A program made the position numbers and the translations under genes. From Streptomyces griseoluteus (GTDB taxonomy: Bacteria > Actinomycetota > Actinomycetes > Streptomycetales > Streptomycetaceae): a stretch of 64,000 nt of DNA. The notes beneath the pieces were generated by a model. The model worked only from the letters and a program-made list of their open reading frames with translations, did not search any database and had not been told where the DNA came from. Numbering within the stretch: position 1 is the first letter of the stretch; each line of letters starts with the position of its first letter. Below, piece after piece: positions 17,372 through 25,073 of the stretch. The DNA is taken from NCBI RefSeq assembly GCF_004784465.1, contig NZ_SRRU01000008.1, positions 359,369 through 423,368 of the forward strand. Direction: 5' to 3'.

Positions 17372-17851
17372 TCAGTGGTGGTGGTGTACGACGGCGTGGC
17401 CTTTGCCGCGGGTGATCATCCAGCGGTTGACGGGAGTGGTCAGTACGAAGGCGACGGCCAGTGAGGCCGTCAGCGAGACCCAGAACAGTGCCTGCGCCAG
17501 ACCTGCGTCCATCGCCCCCGGGACGCCCACCATGACGGTGTTGTCGATCAGTTCCATCAGGGCGATGGACACCGTGTCCGCGGCCAGGGCGACCTTGAGG
17601 GCCTGGCGGAGCGGAAGGCCGGCGCGCAGCACGCCCCGCATCGTCAGCGCGTAGCCGAAGACGAAGGCCAGCGCGATGGAGAGGACGACCGTGGCGGCGT
17701 TGTGCAGACCCGCGGCGGTGCCGATCACCATGCCGAGGACCTCGCCGATGGCGCAGCCCGTCAGGCAGTGCAGCGTCGCGCGGGCGGCGGTGCGCCAGGA
17801 GGCACCCGAGTCAGGGTGCGCCTGCTGATGCTGGTGTGCGGTGTGGTCCAT
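17372..17851 (-). CDS. DUF4396 membrane protein, probably copper-responsive
   Basis: A 159-aa integral membrane protein with about four helices. The first carries CLTGCAIGEVLGMVIG, the DUF4396 signature with two Cys; others are AATVVLSIALAFVFGYAL and FWVSLTASLAVAFVL. Both ends are metal-ligand-rich: MDHTAHQHQQAH at the N terminus and HAVVHHHH at the C terminus. A perfect CsoR-type operator lies 43 nt upstream, so I infer a role in copper handling, transport or sequestration; the family has no established function. ATG at 17851 with GAGAGGA upstream. Confidence 0.88.
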   Translation of the reverse strand: MDHTAHQHQQAHPDSGASWRTAARATLHCLTGCAIGEVLGMVIGTAAGLHNAATVVLSIALAFVFGYALTMRGVLRAGLPLRQALKVALAADTVSIALMELIDNTVMVGVPGAMDAGLAQALFWVSLTASLAVAFVLTTPVNRWMITRGKGHAVVHHHH

Positions 17852-17893
17852 CGCCGGCTCCTCTCGCCGTGTCAGGTCACCGACACGAACAAC

Positions 17894-17910
17894 ATACCCC
17901 CTGGGGGTAT
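17894..17910. promoter_or_regulatory. CsoR-type copper operator
   Basis: ATACCCCCTGGGGGTAT is a perfect palindrome about a central T and matches the consensus bound by the Cu(I)-sensing repressor CsoR. It sits 43 nt upstream of the DUF4396 start, where a promoter would be. It faces 126 nt away from the SRPBCC gene on the other side, which it could also affect. Confidence 0.88.
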
Positions 17911-18035
17911 TCCGGTCGGCCGCTGCGAGGCGGGACCGATGTTACGAGTACTACATGCCGCGATCCGGGCAAGAGGAAAGAGATCAACGTCAGCCCGACC
18001 GGCCCCCAGGGCCAGCTCACGCCAAGGAGGAGCGC

Positions 18036-18488
18036 ATGTCGAAGGTGGAGGAGTCCATCGAGGTCCGCGTCCCCGTGACGGACGCCTACAACCAGTGGAC
18101 CCAGTTCGAGGACTTTCCCCAGTTCATGGACGGTGTCGAGCGCATCGAGCAGCGCACCGACACCCTCACCCACTGGAAGACGCGCATCGACGGAGTGGAG
18201 CGGGAGTTCGACGCGGAGATCACCGAGCAGATCCCCGATGAGCGGGTCGCCTGGACCACCGTCGGCGGGGAAGCCCGGCAGGCCGGAGTCGTCACGTTCC
18301 ACCGCATCGACGACGGCACCACCAAGGTCATGCTCCAGCTCGACTACGCCCCGGAAAGCCTGACCGAGAAGGTCGGGGACAAGCTGGGCTTCGTCAAGCG
18401 TCAGGCCAGCGGTGACCTGAAGCGCTTCAAGGAGTTCATCGAGAAGCGGGGCGGCGCCGCGACCGGCCAGTGGCGCGGCCGGGTCTGA
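18036..18488 (+). CDS. SRPBCC family (cyclase/dehydrase-like) protein
   Basis: A 150-aa START/Bet v1-fold protein. SKVEESIEVRVPVTDAYNQW opens the helix-grip fold, FEDFPQFMDGVERI is the usual second helix, and TKVMLQLDYAPESLTEKVGD precedes the long C-terminal helix. Such proteins bind hydrophobic ligands; in Streptomyces this type is often near stress or SigB-regulated genes, but its ligand is unknown. ATG at 18036 follows AAGGAGG at ideal spacing. A strong hairpin follows the stop. Confidence 0.88.
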   Translation: MSKVEESIEVRVPVTDAYNQWTQFEDFPQFMDGVERIEQRTDTLTHWKTRIDGVEREFDAEITEQIPDERVAWTTVGGEARQAGVVTFHRIDDGTTKVMLQLDYAPESLTEKVGDKLGFVKRQASGDLKRFKEFIEKRGGAATGQWRGRV

Positions 18489-18505
18489 GCCCGCATCGAC
18501 GGCGA

Positions 18506-18544
18506 CGAGGGGCGGGTCCGCGCATCAGCCGGGCCCGCCCCTCG
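18506..18544 (+). terminator. Hairpin terminator after the SRPBCC gene
   Basis: CGAGGGGCGGG and its exact complement CCCGCCCCTCG form an 11-bp stem with a 17-nt loop, 17 nt after the stop codon. Confidence 0.75.
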
Positions 18545-18646
18545 CCCCGCCGAGACGCGACTGGCGACCTCACCGGCCGCCACGCAGTATCAAATCGTCG
18601 TCCCCGAAGGTTCCGGCACAGGACGAACGAGCAAGGAGTGCCCTTC

Positions 18647-19654
18647 ATGCACGATGTGCTTCCCCCGCCCGCCGAGGCGTTCGTCTGTTACGCCGACGCG
18701 CTGGCGGCCGGGAAGGCCGACTGTCCCCTGCCCGGCAGCGGCAGTACCGCCGCCCGCTTCGACACGCTGGCAGGGCTCGCGCGCGAGGACCTGTGCACGG
18801 CCCGGCTGGCGGAAGGGCATCTGGACGCCGTGGCGATCCTCGCCGACCTGGAGGGGGAGCCGGTGCGCCCCGGCGAGTACTGGGGCGTGTGGGCGGCCGA
18901 ACCGCCCGGTTCCGGACTGACCGCCACCCGTACGGCGGAAGGCTGGGTGCTCGACGGGGTCAAGCAGTACTGCTCCGGGGCGCACACCTGCACGCACGCC
19001 CTGGTCACCGCGCTCGCCGACGACGGGCGCCGGCTCTTCGCGGTGCGTACCGGCATCCCCGGTGACGCGCGGTCCGCGCCCGCGGACGGTCCCGGTTGCC
19101 GGCCGGTACCCGGGACGTGGCAGGCGGTCGGCATGGCCGGCAGCGACAGCCCGGACGTGCGCTTCACCGCGGTTCCCGCCGTCCCGGTGGGCGGTGTGGA
19201 GGCGTACCTGCGCCGCCCCGGCTTCCACCACGGCGGCGTGGGCGTGGCGGCCTGCTGGTACGGCGGGGCCCAGGCCGTGGCCCGCGTCCTGTTCGAGCGG
19301 GCCGGGCGGCGCGCCGACCCGTTCACCGACGCGCACGCCGGCGCGGTCGACCTGCGGCTGCACACGGCCGGGGCGGCGCTGGCGCGGGCGGCCGAGGAGA
19401 TCGACGCCGACCCACAGGACAAGGCCGGTACGGCCGGGCTGCGCGCCCTGCGGGTACGGGCACTCCTGGCGGAGGTGTGCGCCGAGGTGCTGGACCGGGT
19501 GGGCCGGGCGACCGGCGCGGGGCCGCTGTGCTATGACGAGCGGCACGCGCGGGCCGCGGCCGACCTGGCCGTCTACGTACGCCAGCACCACGCCGAACGG
19601 GATCTGGCCGCTCTGGGCGCCTTGGTGTGCCGCGGTGACGGAGTCGACCGATGA
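18647..19654 (+). CDS. Acyl-CoA dehydrogenase-like flavoprotein, first gene of a four-gene operon
   Basis: A 335-aa protein of the acyl-CoA dehydrogenase fold, shorter than the usual 380-400. GWVLDGVKQYCSGA and AVGMAGSDSPDVRF are the middle beta-domain landmarks; the C-terminal helical domain ends YVRQHHAERDLAAL. I see no canonical catalytic Glu at the EGT position, so the reaction may differ from standard beta-oxidation. ATG at 18647 with AAGGAG. Its stop overlaps the PIG-L start (ATGA), implying translational coupling and a shared pathway with the deacetylase, methyltransferase and glycosyltransferase that follow. Confidence 0.82.
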   Translation: MHDVLPPPAEAFVCYADALAAGKADCPLPGSGSTAARFDTLAGLAREDLCTARLAEGHLDAVAILADLEGEPVRPGEYWGVWAAEPPGSGLTATRTAEGWVLDGVKQYCSGAHTCTHALVTALADDGRRLFAVRTGIPGDARSAPADGPGCRPVPGTWQAVGMAGSDSPDVRFTAVPAVPVGGVEAYLRRPGFHHGGVGVAACWYGGAQAVARVLFERAGRRADPFTDAHAGAVDLRLHTAGAALARAAEEIDADPQDKAGTAGLRALRVRALLAEVCAEVLDRVGRATGAGPLCYDERHARAAADLAVYVRQHHAERDLAALGALVCRGDGVDR

Positions 19655-20412
19655 GCGTCGCGGCCGAGGGCTACGCCGACCCGATCCAGGCCCCCGGCAC
19701 CGACGAGCGGGAGTGGCGCGCGTGGGACGGCTGGGACCGGATGCCGGAATGCCCGCTGCCGACCGAGGGGCGGGTCGTCGTGGTGGCGGCTCACCCGGAC
19801 GACGAGGTGCTGGGCGTGGGCGGAACCCTCGCCCGGCTGGCGGCGGCCGGGGTCGCGTTGACCGTGGTGTCCGTCACCGACGGAGAGGGATCGCACCCCG
19901 GCTCCACCCGTGTGACCCCCGACCGGCTCGCCGAGCTGCGAGCCCGTGAACTGCGCGATGCGCTGGTGGAGTTGGGGGCAGAACAGGCGGAGGTCGTGCG
20001 GCTGCGGCTGCCCGACACCGAGGTGGCCCGGCACGAGCACCGGCTGGCGGACGAACTGGCCGCCCTGCTGCCGGACGCCGCGCTCTGCCTCGCGCCGTGG
20101 ACGCGGGACGTGCACGGTGATCACGAGGCGGCGGGGCGCGCCGCGCTGGCAGCCTCCCGTGCGGCGTCGGTGCCGTGCCGGCTGTACCCGGTGTGGCTGT
20201 GGCACTGGGCCCGGCCGGGAGACGCCCGGGTGCCCTGGCGGCGGGCCGCCCGAGTCGTCCTGTCGCCCGAGGTCCAGGCCCGCAAGCGGGCCGCGGTCGA
20301 CCGCTTCGTCACCCAGATCCAGCCGCTCGGTGACGCCCCCCAGGACGCCGCGGTACTGCCTCCGGAAGAGGTGGCCCACCATCTGCGCGGCTGGGAGGTG
20401 GTGTTCGGATGA
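19651..20412 (+). CDS. PIG-L (LmbE) family N-deacetylase
   Basis: Zinc-dependent deacetylase of the LmbE/PIG-L family (253 aa), acting on N-acetyl groups of GlcNAc-containing compounds such as GlcNAc-inositol in mycothiol or lipid-linked sugars. VVAAHPDDEVLGVGG is the AHPDD zinc/catalytic motif and DVHGDHEAAGRA supplies the third ligand (HxDH-like). The first 40 residues are an extension rich in Trp, Asp and Glu. The start ATG overlaps the upstream stop by 4 nt and its own stop overlaps the methyltransferase start by 4 nt. Substrate unknown. Confidence 0.9.
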   Translation: MSVAAEGYADPIQAPGTDEREWRAWDGWDRMPECPLPTEGRVVVVAAHPDDEVLGVGGTLARLAAAGVALTVVSVTDGEGSHPGSTRVTPDRLAELRARELRDALVELGAEQAEVVRLRLPDTEVARHEHRLADELAALLPDAALCLAPWTRDVHGDHEAAGRAALAASRAASVPCRLYPVWLWHWARPGDARVPWRRAARVVLSPEVQARKRAAVDRFVTQIQPLGDAPQDAAVLPPEEVAHHLRGWEVVFG

Positions 20413-21035
20413 CCCGGCCCCGTACCCCCGAGGCGTACTTCGACGGCATGTACCGAGCCGCCCGGGACCCGTGGCGGCTGGCCGAGCGGTGGTACGAACG
20501 GCGCAAGTACGACCTCACCGTGGCCGTCCTGCCGATGGCCCGCTACCGGCGCGCGTTCGAGCCGGGCTGCTCCGTCGGTGAGCTGACCGTCCGCCTGGCG
20601 GAACGCTGCGACGCCGTACTCGCCTGCGACCGGGTCGAGTCGGCGGTCGAGACCGCCCGCCGGCGCACCGCCGGCCTGCCCAACGTCTCGGTGCGCCGGA
20701 TGCTCGTGCCCGAGGAGTGGCCGGACGGCTCGTTCGACCTCGTCGTGCTGTCCGAGCTTCTCTACTACCTGGACGACAGCGCCCTGGACCAGCTGCTGGA
20801 GCGTGCGGTGGAGTCCCTGGAACCGGCCGGCACGCTGGTCACCGTCCACTGGAACCACCCGGTGGCGGAGCACCTGAGAACCGGCACCGGTGTCGCGCGC
20901 CGCCTCGACGCGCAGCCGGGCCTCGCTCTGCTCGCCGACCACCGCGAGGAGGACTTCGTCCTCCAGGTCCACCAGCGCACCGGCCCGGACGGCCGTACGC
21001 CCCCCGGTGTCGCCGCTCGCGAAGGGCTCGCATGA
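20409..21035 (+). CDS. NodS-like SAM-dependent methyltransferase
   Basis: A 208-aa class I methyltransferase. The N terminus YFDGMYRAARDPWRLAERWY, motif I-like FEPGCSVGELTVRLAERC and SFDLVVLSELLYYLDD resemble NodS-type enzymes, which N-methylate the deacetylated sugar of Nod factors after NodB. The glycine-rich loop is G-C-S-V-G, lacking the common GxGxG. The position directly after a PIG-L deacetylase, with ATGA overlaps on both sides, supports a sequential deacetylation then methylation. In some bacteria these two domains are fused. Confidence 0.85.
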   Translation: MTRPRTPEAYFDGMYRAARDPWRLAERWYERRKYDLTVAVLPMARYRRAFEPGCSVGELTVRLAERCDAVLACDRVESAVETARRRTAGLPNVSVRRMLVPEEWPDGSFDLVVLSELLYYLDDSALDQLLERAVESLEPAGTLVTVHWNHPVAEHLRTGTGVARRLDAQPGLALLADHREEDFVLQVHQRTGPDGRTPPGVAAREGLA

Positions 21036-22087
21036 GCGCGGACAGCATCGCCGTCGTCATTCCCGCCCATGACGAGGAGCGACTGCTCCCGGCCGCCCTC
21101 GCGGCGCTCGCCCGCGCCGCACGCCATCCCGGTCTGGCCGCCGTCAGGGTGCTGACGGTGGTGGTGGCCGACGCGTGCCGCGACCGTACGGAGGCAGTGG
21201 CCCGGGACGCCGGGGCCCTGGTCGTCCGTACCGACTGCCGCAACCCCGGCCGGGCCCGCGCGGCCGGGGTCCGGCACGCGCTCGAGCGGAGCTTCGCGAG
21301 ACCTTCCACCCTGTGGATCGCCACGACCGACGCCGACAGCGTCGTCCCGTCCGGCTGGCTCGCCCACCAGCTCGCCCACGCGCGGGAAGGCTGGCAGGCC
21401 GTCGTGGGCACCGTGACCCTCCCCCTCTCCTCGCCGCTGGCTGCGCCGCACCTCGCGCTGTACGAGAAGACGCGACCGCCGAAGGGCATCCCCTGGCTCC
21501 ACCCCCATGTGCACGGCGCCAACCTGGGCTTCGCCGCCGACGCCTACCTCGATGCCGGCGGTTTCCCGCCGCTCACCGCCGGAGAGGACAGGGCCCTGGT
21601 GCACGCGCTGGAGCGATGCGGCCACCGTGTCCTGCGCACCGCCGCCTGCCCGGTCCAGACCTCCCCCCGCCTGCGCCCCCGCGCCCACGGCGGCTTCGGC
21701 CACTATCTGTCGGCGATGGCCCGCGCTTCAGGTCAGCCTCACGACAGTTCGCCGGTGCCGGGCATGGGCGACCCGTACGAGCTGGGGGCGAGCACCGGTG
21801 CAGGCGACGAGGGCGCCTACCGTGCGCGGCCACGCAGCCGTTCCACCGCCACGACGCCGTCCGCCGACGGTGAGGCCCACGCCTTGAAGGACGGGACCGC
21901 CGAGCTCATCGCGTGCGCGAGCACGGACGATCCGTACGCGACCGTCGAGGCGCGGAATCCCAACGGCGGCGAGGGCCGGTTCACCGGGAAGGCCGGCTTT
22001 TCGGACGAACACGGCTTCTCCCCCGCCGACGCCTCCGAGCACCGGCCCCGCCGCGACCTCGGCGAGGACGTACCGCAGGGCTGGTGA
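21032..22087 (+). CDS. Glycosyltransferase family 2 with unusual C-terminal tail
   Basis: GT-A fold glycosyltransferase, 351 aa. IAVVIPAHDEERLLPAALAA is the nucleotide-sugar strand, IATTDADSVVPSGWL has the DxD metal motif, and TAGEDRALVHALERCG holds the catalytic ED region. The recognisable domain ends near residue 235 (FGHYLSAMARA). The remaining 115 residues are hydrophilic, Gly/Asp/Glu/Arg-rich and unlike GT2 domains; this could be a real extension or a read-through fusion caused by a lost stop. It is the last gene of the coupled operon (ATGA overlap with the methyltransferase). Confidence 0.85.
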   Translation: MSADSIAVVIPAHDEERLLPAALAALARAARHPGLAAVRVLTVVVADACRDRTEAVARDAGALVVRTDCRNPGRARAAGVRHALERSFARPSTLWIATTDADSVVPSGWLAHQLAHAREGWQAVVGTVTLPLSSPLAAPHLALYEKTRPPKGIPWLHPHVHGANLGFAADAYLDAGGFPPLTAGEDRALVHALERCGHRVLRTAACPVQTSPRLRPRAHGGFGHYLSAMARASGQPHDSSPVPGMGDPYELGASTGAGDEGAYRARPRSRSTATTPSADGEAHALKDGTAELIACASTDDPYATVEARNPNGGEGRFTGKAGFSDEHGFSPADASEHRPRRDLGEDVPQGW

Positions 22088-22234
22088 GACGCCGTCGTGC
22101 GTGACAAGCAGCCCGCGGCGGCTGGACGCAGGTGGGGGAGGTCCTGGCCGCGCAGACGTTCGTGAGGGCGCCCGCGACGAGGAGGACGGTGCCGTCTGCC
22201 GTCGGGGCCTGAGCTGCCTCCGCCGTCCCCGCCG

Positions 22235-22714
22235 TCAGCCCGTCGAACGCAACGAGTCCAGTTCGCTCCCGAGCGTGTCCCGCAACACGTCATGCCGCGG
22301 CCCCAGCCTGAACTCCGCATCACTCCACCGGTCGTGCGGATACAGCCATACGGGCTTCCCCACCAACTCGGCCGGCTCCCACTCGAACCTCGGCCACACG
22401 TGGGCATGCAGGAACGGGTCCGTGTTTCCCAGAATCTCCAGGTTGACCCGGCGGAAGTCGGGGTCCAGGCGTCGGCAGACGCGCTCAACGGCTTCGCCGA
22501 GTCGGTCCATGTCGGACAGAAACGACAGCCGCTTCGCCCTCGGCAGATCAGACAGCCGCTGAACACCTGGCTCGTCCACGAGGAGAACCGAGTAACCCGG
22601 CAAGAACTGAACGTCGCCGATCACCGCGAACCCCGCCTCGAGCCGCCGCAGCACGGTCGGGTTCCGACCGCGGAGAGCGGCCCCGATCCGATCCATCCGC
22701 CAGTCACCGGTCAT
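22235..22714 (-). CDS. HIT-like (diadenosine tetraphosphate hydrolase-type) protein
   Basis: A 159-aa cytoplasmic protein with the histidine-triad fold. FLPGYSVLLVDEPGVQRLSD is the opening strand pair, and FLHAHVWPRFEWEP is the His loop. The triad is reduced: HxHxW rather than HxHxH, so catalysis may be altered or the group may use another nucleotide substrate. ATG at 22714 lacks a strong ribosome site; an in-frame ATG at MDRIGAALRG is possible. It is followed downstream by the GT2 operon end in convergent orientation. Confidence 0.78.
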   Translation of the reverse strand: MTGDWRMDRIGAALRGRNPTVLRRLEAGFAVIGDVQFLPGYSVLLVDEPGVQRLSDLPRAKRLSFLSDMDRLGEAVERVCRRLDPDFRRVNLEILGNTDPFLHAHVWPRFEWEPAELVGKPVWLYPHDRWSDAEFRLGPRHDVLRDTLGSELDSLRSTG

Positions 22715-22783
22715 GGCCTCAACATAGCGATCGGTGAGAGAGGCAGGCGACGGTGACGCCGACGGCGATGAACAGGTCCGGGT

Positions 22784-23395
22784 TCACCGGCGGTCCGTCC
22801 CGCGCCCCGTGGTGCCCTGGGCCGGGCGGGCTACGGCCCATGCCGCCTCGATCATCTGGAAGATCTCGTCCACCGCGGCCTCCGGCTCGGCCGCTTCGCG
22901 GGCCAGCGTGTAGGCGTCGATCACGAAGCGCGCGATCGTCCGGCAACTCGTCGTCGCCGGAGGCAGTCCGAGGTCGGCGGCGATGGCGGTCGCCAATGAC
23001 TCGGCGTGGCGCAGCCGCATCGATTCCTCGTACTCCCGCAAGGCGGGCGAGGCGACGATCATCCGCCAGACCGGGGCGGCGTCGTCCCCCGTGCAGTGCC
23101 GTACCAGGGCGTGGATCTCCTGGCGCAGCGCGGGGATGAGCGGCTCGTGCGGGGCGCGGTCGGTGACCGCCCGTACGAGGCGCTGCTCGAAGTCCTCGTC
23201 CAGTTCGAAGACCAGGGCCTCTTTGGCGGCGAAGTGGGAGAAGACCGTGGTCACGGCCACATCGGCCTCGGCGGCAACCTCACGGATGCCCACCGCGTCA
23301 TACCCGCGCGCCAGGAAGAGCCGCAGGGCGGTGTCGGCGATCTTCTGGCGAGTCGCGGCCTTCTTGCGCTCGCGGCGTCCGGTCGGCACGGTCAT
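22784..23395 (-). CDS. TetR-family transcriptional repressor
   Basis: A 203-aa regulator. The N-terminal helix-turn-helix is GIREVAAEADVAVTTVFSHF, followed by AAKEALVFELDEDFE, a standard TetR layout; the C-terminal domain is an all-helical ligand pocket. Divergent from an NADP-dependent oxidoreductase across 71 nt that holds a palindrome, so it very likely represses that gene and itself until a reactive or quinone-like ligand binds. Confidence 0.9.
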   Translation of the reverse strand: MTVPTGRRERKKAATRQKIADTALRLFLARGYDAVGIREVAAEADVAVTTVFSHFAAKEALVFELDEDFEQRLVRAVTDRAPHEPLIPALRQEIHALVRHCTGDDAAPVWRMIVASPALREYEESMRLRHAESLATAIAADLGLPPATTSCRTIARFVIDAYTLAREAAEPEAAVDEIFQMIEAAWAVARPAQGTTGRGTDRR

Positions 23396-23420
23396 GGCTT
23401 GAATGCTATCAGCTACGAAA

Positions 23421-23455
23421 TAACACCCGTTCCAAAAAGCTAACCGTTAGTGTTA
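23421..23455. promoter_or_regulatory. Candidate TetR operator
   Basis: Between the divergent genes, CTAACCGTTAG (23440-23450) is an odd-centred palindrome, and TAACAC (23421-23426) pairs with GTGTTA (23450-23455). The region is AT-richer than its surroundings and ends 12 nt before the oxidoreductase ATG. Confidence 0.55.
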
Positions 23456-23466
23456 CGTTCGGCGGC

Positions 23467-24360
23467 ATGAGGAAAGTGAGCTTTGCCGAGTTCGGCGGTC
23501 CGGACGTCCTGCGGCTCGTGGACGCCGAGGAGCCCCACGCGGGCCCAGGACAGGTACGCGTAGCCGTACGGGCGGCCGGGGTGAACCCCGTCGACTGGAG
23601 GATCCGGGAGGGCCAGGTCCTCGGGGCCCATCCGGTCGAGCTGCCCTCCGGCGTGGGGCTGGACGCCGCCGGGGTGGTGGACGAGGTGGGCGACGGCGTC
23701 GAAGGGGTCCAGGCCGGCGACCGCGTGTTCGGTGAAGGGGCCGACACCTACGCCGAGTTCGCCGTGCTGTCGGCCTGGGCCCGGATGCCCGAGGGGCTGA
23801 CCTTCGAGGAGGCGGCCGGGTACCCCTCCGTGGTGGAGACCGCGCTGCGCGTCCTGCGCGAGGTCGGCGTACGGCCCGGGGAGATGCTGCTCGTGAGCGG
23901 GGCGTCCGGGGGAGTGGGGTCGGCGGTGCTGCAGATCGCCCGCGACCGAGGCATCAGGGTGATCGGCACGGCCGGGGCCGCGAACCAGGACTACCTGCGT
24001 AGCCTGGGCGCACTCGCCACCACGTACGGCGAGGGCTGGACGGAGCGGGTGCGGAGTCTCGGCCATGTCGACGCGGCGCTGGACCTCGCCGGTTCGGGCG
24101 TGATCCGCGAACTGACCGAGCTGACGGGTGATCCGGGCAGGGTGCTCTCCATTGCCGACCTCGGCGCGCCGGAACTCGGGGTCCGGTTCTCGGGGGTGGC
24201 CGGGAGCATGCCGGACGCGCTCGCGGAGGCCGTCGACCTGATTTCGCGGGGAAGACTGCGCATCCCGGTCGAGAAGTCGTACCCGCTGGAGGAGGCCGCG
24301 GCGGCGCACATCGACAGCCGGGCGGGGCATACACGTGGGCGCCGGGTCCTGGTCGTCTGA
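23467..24360 (+). CDS. NADP-dependent MDR oxidoreductase (quinone oxidoreductase-like)
   Basis: A 297-aa zinc-independent medium-chain dehydrogenase/reductase. MRKVSFAEFGGPDVLRLVDA is the typical N terminus, VNPVDWRIREGQV the substrate-domain signature, and LLVSGASGGVGSAVLQIA the NADP-binding Gly-rich motif. There are no zinc-site Cys clusters. Members reduce quinones, enones or aldehydes. Expression is presumably controlled by the divergent TetR gene. ATG at 23467. Confidence 0.9.
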   Translation: MRKVSFAEFGGPDVLRLVDAEEPHAGPGQVRVAVRAAGVNPVDWRIREGQVLGAHPVELPSGVGLDAAGVVDEVGDGVEGVQAGDRVFGEGADTYAEFAVLSAWARMPEGLTFEEAAGYPSVVETALRVLREVGVRPGEMLLVSGASGGVGSAVLQIARDRGIRVIGTAGAANQDYLRSLGALATTYGEGWTERVRSLGHVDAALDLAGSGVIRELTELTGDPGRVLSIADLGAPELGVRFSGVAGSMPDALAEAVDLISRGRLRIPVEKSYPLEEAAAAHIDSRAGHTRGRRVLVV

Positions 24361-24755
24361 GTGTCGGACCCAGGGCCCCCCGCGCCGTGCCGTCCTCCGG
24401 GGGACACCACGAGACGGGCCCCAAGGGGCCTCATTCGAGGGGCGATTCAGGAACCTGCCCCGGGGCACACGTGCTCCGCCCGAAAGGGCGGTTGCGGCCG
24501 GCAGGACTGCCGGACCGGGGCCGCCCACCGGGCGGGCCCTCAAGGACGATCCGCGCGGCCACCAGCGACAGTCCGACGGACGGGTGAGCGTATGTCGTTG
24601 CCCAGTGGTGAGAGCCCGTCCCGGCGTGTAGCGTCGCCGACAGATGCCGTGTCCCGCCCGCGCTCCGGCGTGGGCGTTCTGCTGTGCGCTGCGGGAACAG
24701 GGCATCACCTTCGGGTCCGCGCGGTGCGGGCCCGGTCTCGATCGGAAGGCTCAGC
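24361..24755 (+). other. Gene-free region, possible long leader of the cold-shock gene
   Basis: About 395 nt with no convincing gene. It contains several GC-rich self-complementary stretches, e.g. GGCCCC-AA-GGGGCC at 24417-24430. Cold-shock genes often have long structured leaders, so part of this may be a regulatory 5' UTR; that is inference only. Confidence 0.4.
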
Positions 24756-24959
24756 ATGACCAGCGGTACCGTGAAGTGGTTCAACGCCGAAAAGGGCTTC
24801 GGCTTCATCTCGCAGGACGGCGGCGGCCCGGACGTCTTCGCGCACTACTCCAACATCAACTCTTCCGGCTTCCGCGAGCTCCTCGAGGGCCAGCAGGTGA
24901 CGTTCGACGTCACCCAGGGCCAGAAGGGCCCCCAGGCGGAGAACATCACCGTCGTCTGA
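24756..24959 (+). CDS. Cold-shock domain protein
   Basis: A 67-aa single OB-fold RNA/ssDNA-binding protein. TVKWFNAEKGFGFI contains the RNP1 motif and DVFAHYSNI the RNP2 motif; GQKGPQAENITVV is the usual C-terminal strand. Cold-shock proteins act as RNA chaperones. The ATG at 24756 has GGAAGG upstream. A strong hairpin follows. Streptomyces genomes carry several paralogues (scoF/cspB types), and this one cannot be placed among them by reading. Confidence 0.95.
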   Translation: MTSGTVKWFNAEKGFGFISQDGGGPDVFAHYSNINSSGFRELLEGQQVTFDVTQGQKGPQAENITVV

Positions 24960-24972
24960 CCGAGTACGGCCC

Positions 24973-25001
24973 GCGGGCCCCGGAAATGCTCCGGGGCCCG
25001 C
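24973..25001 (+). terminator. Hairpin terminator after the cold-shock gene
   Basis: GCGGGCCCCGGA and TCCGGGGCCCGC form a perfect 12-bp stem with a 5-nt loop, 13 nt after the stop. Confidence 0.88.
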
Positions 25002-25073
25002 CCCGCCCCTGAGGGCTTTCGGTGCACGCGTTATCGGCGTTCTCTCAAGCCCGGAACGCCAGGTGACGCCGCC

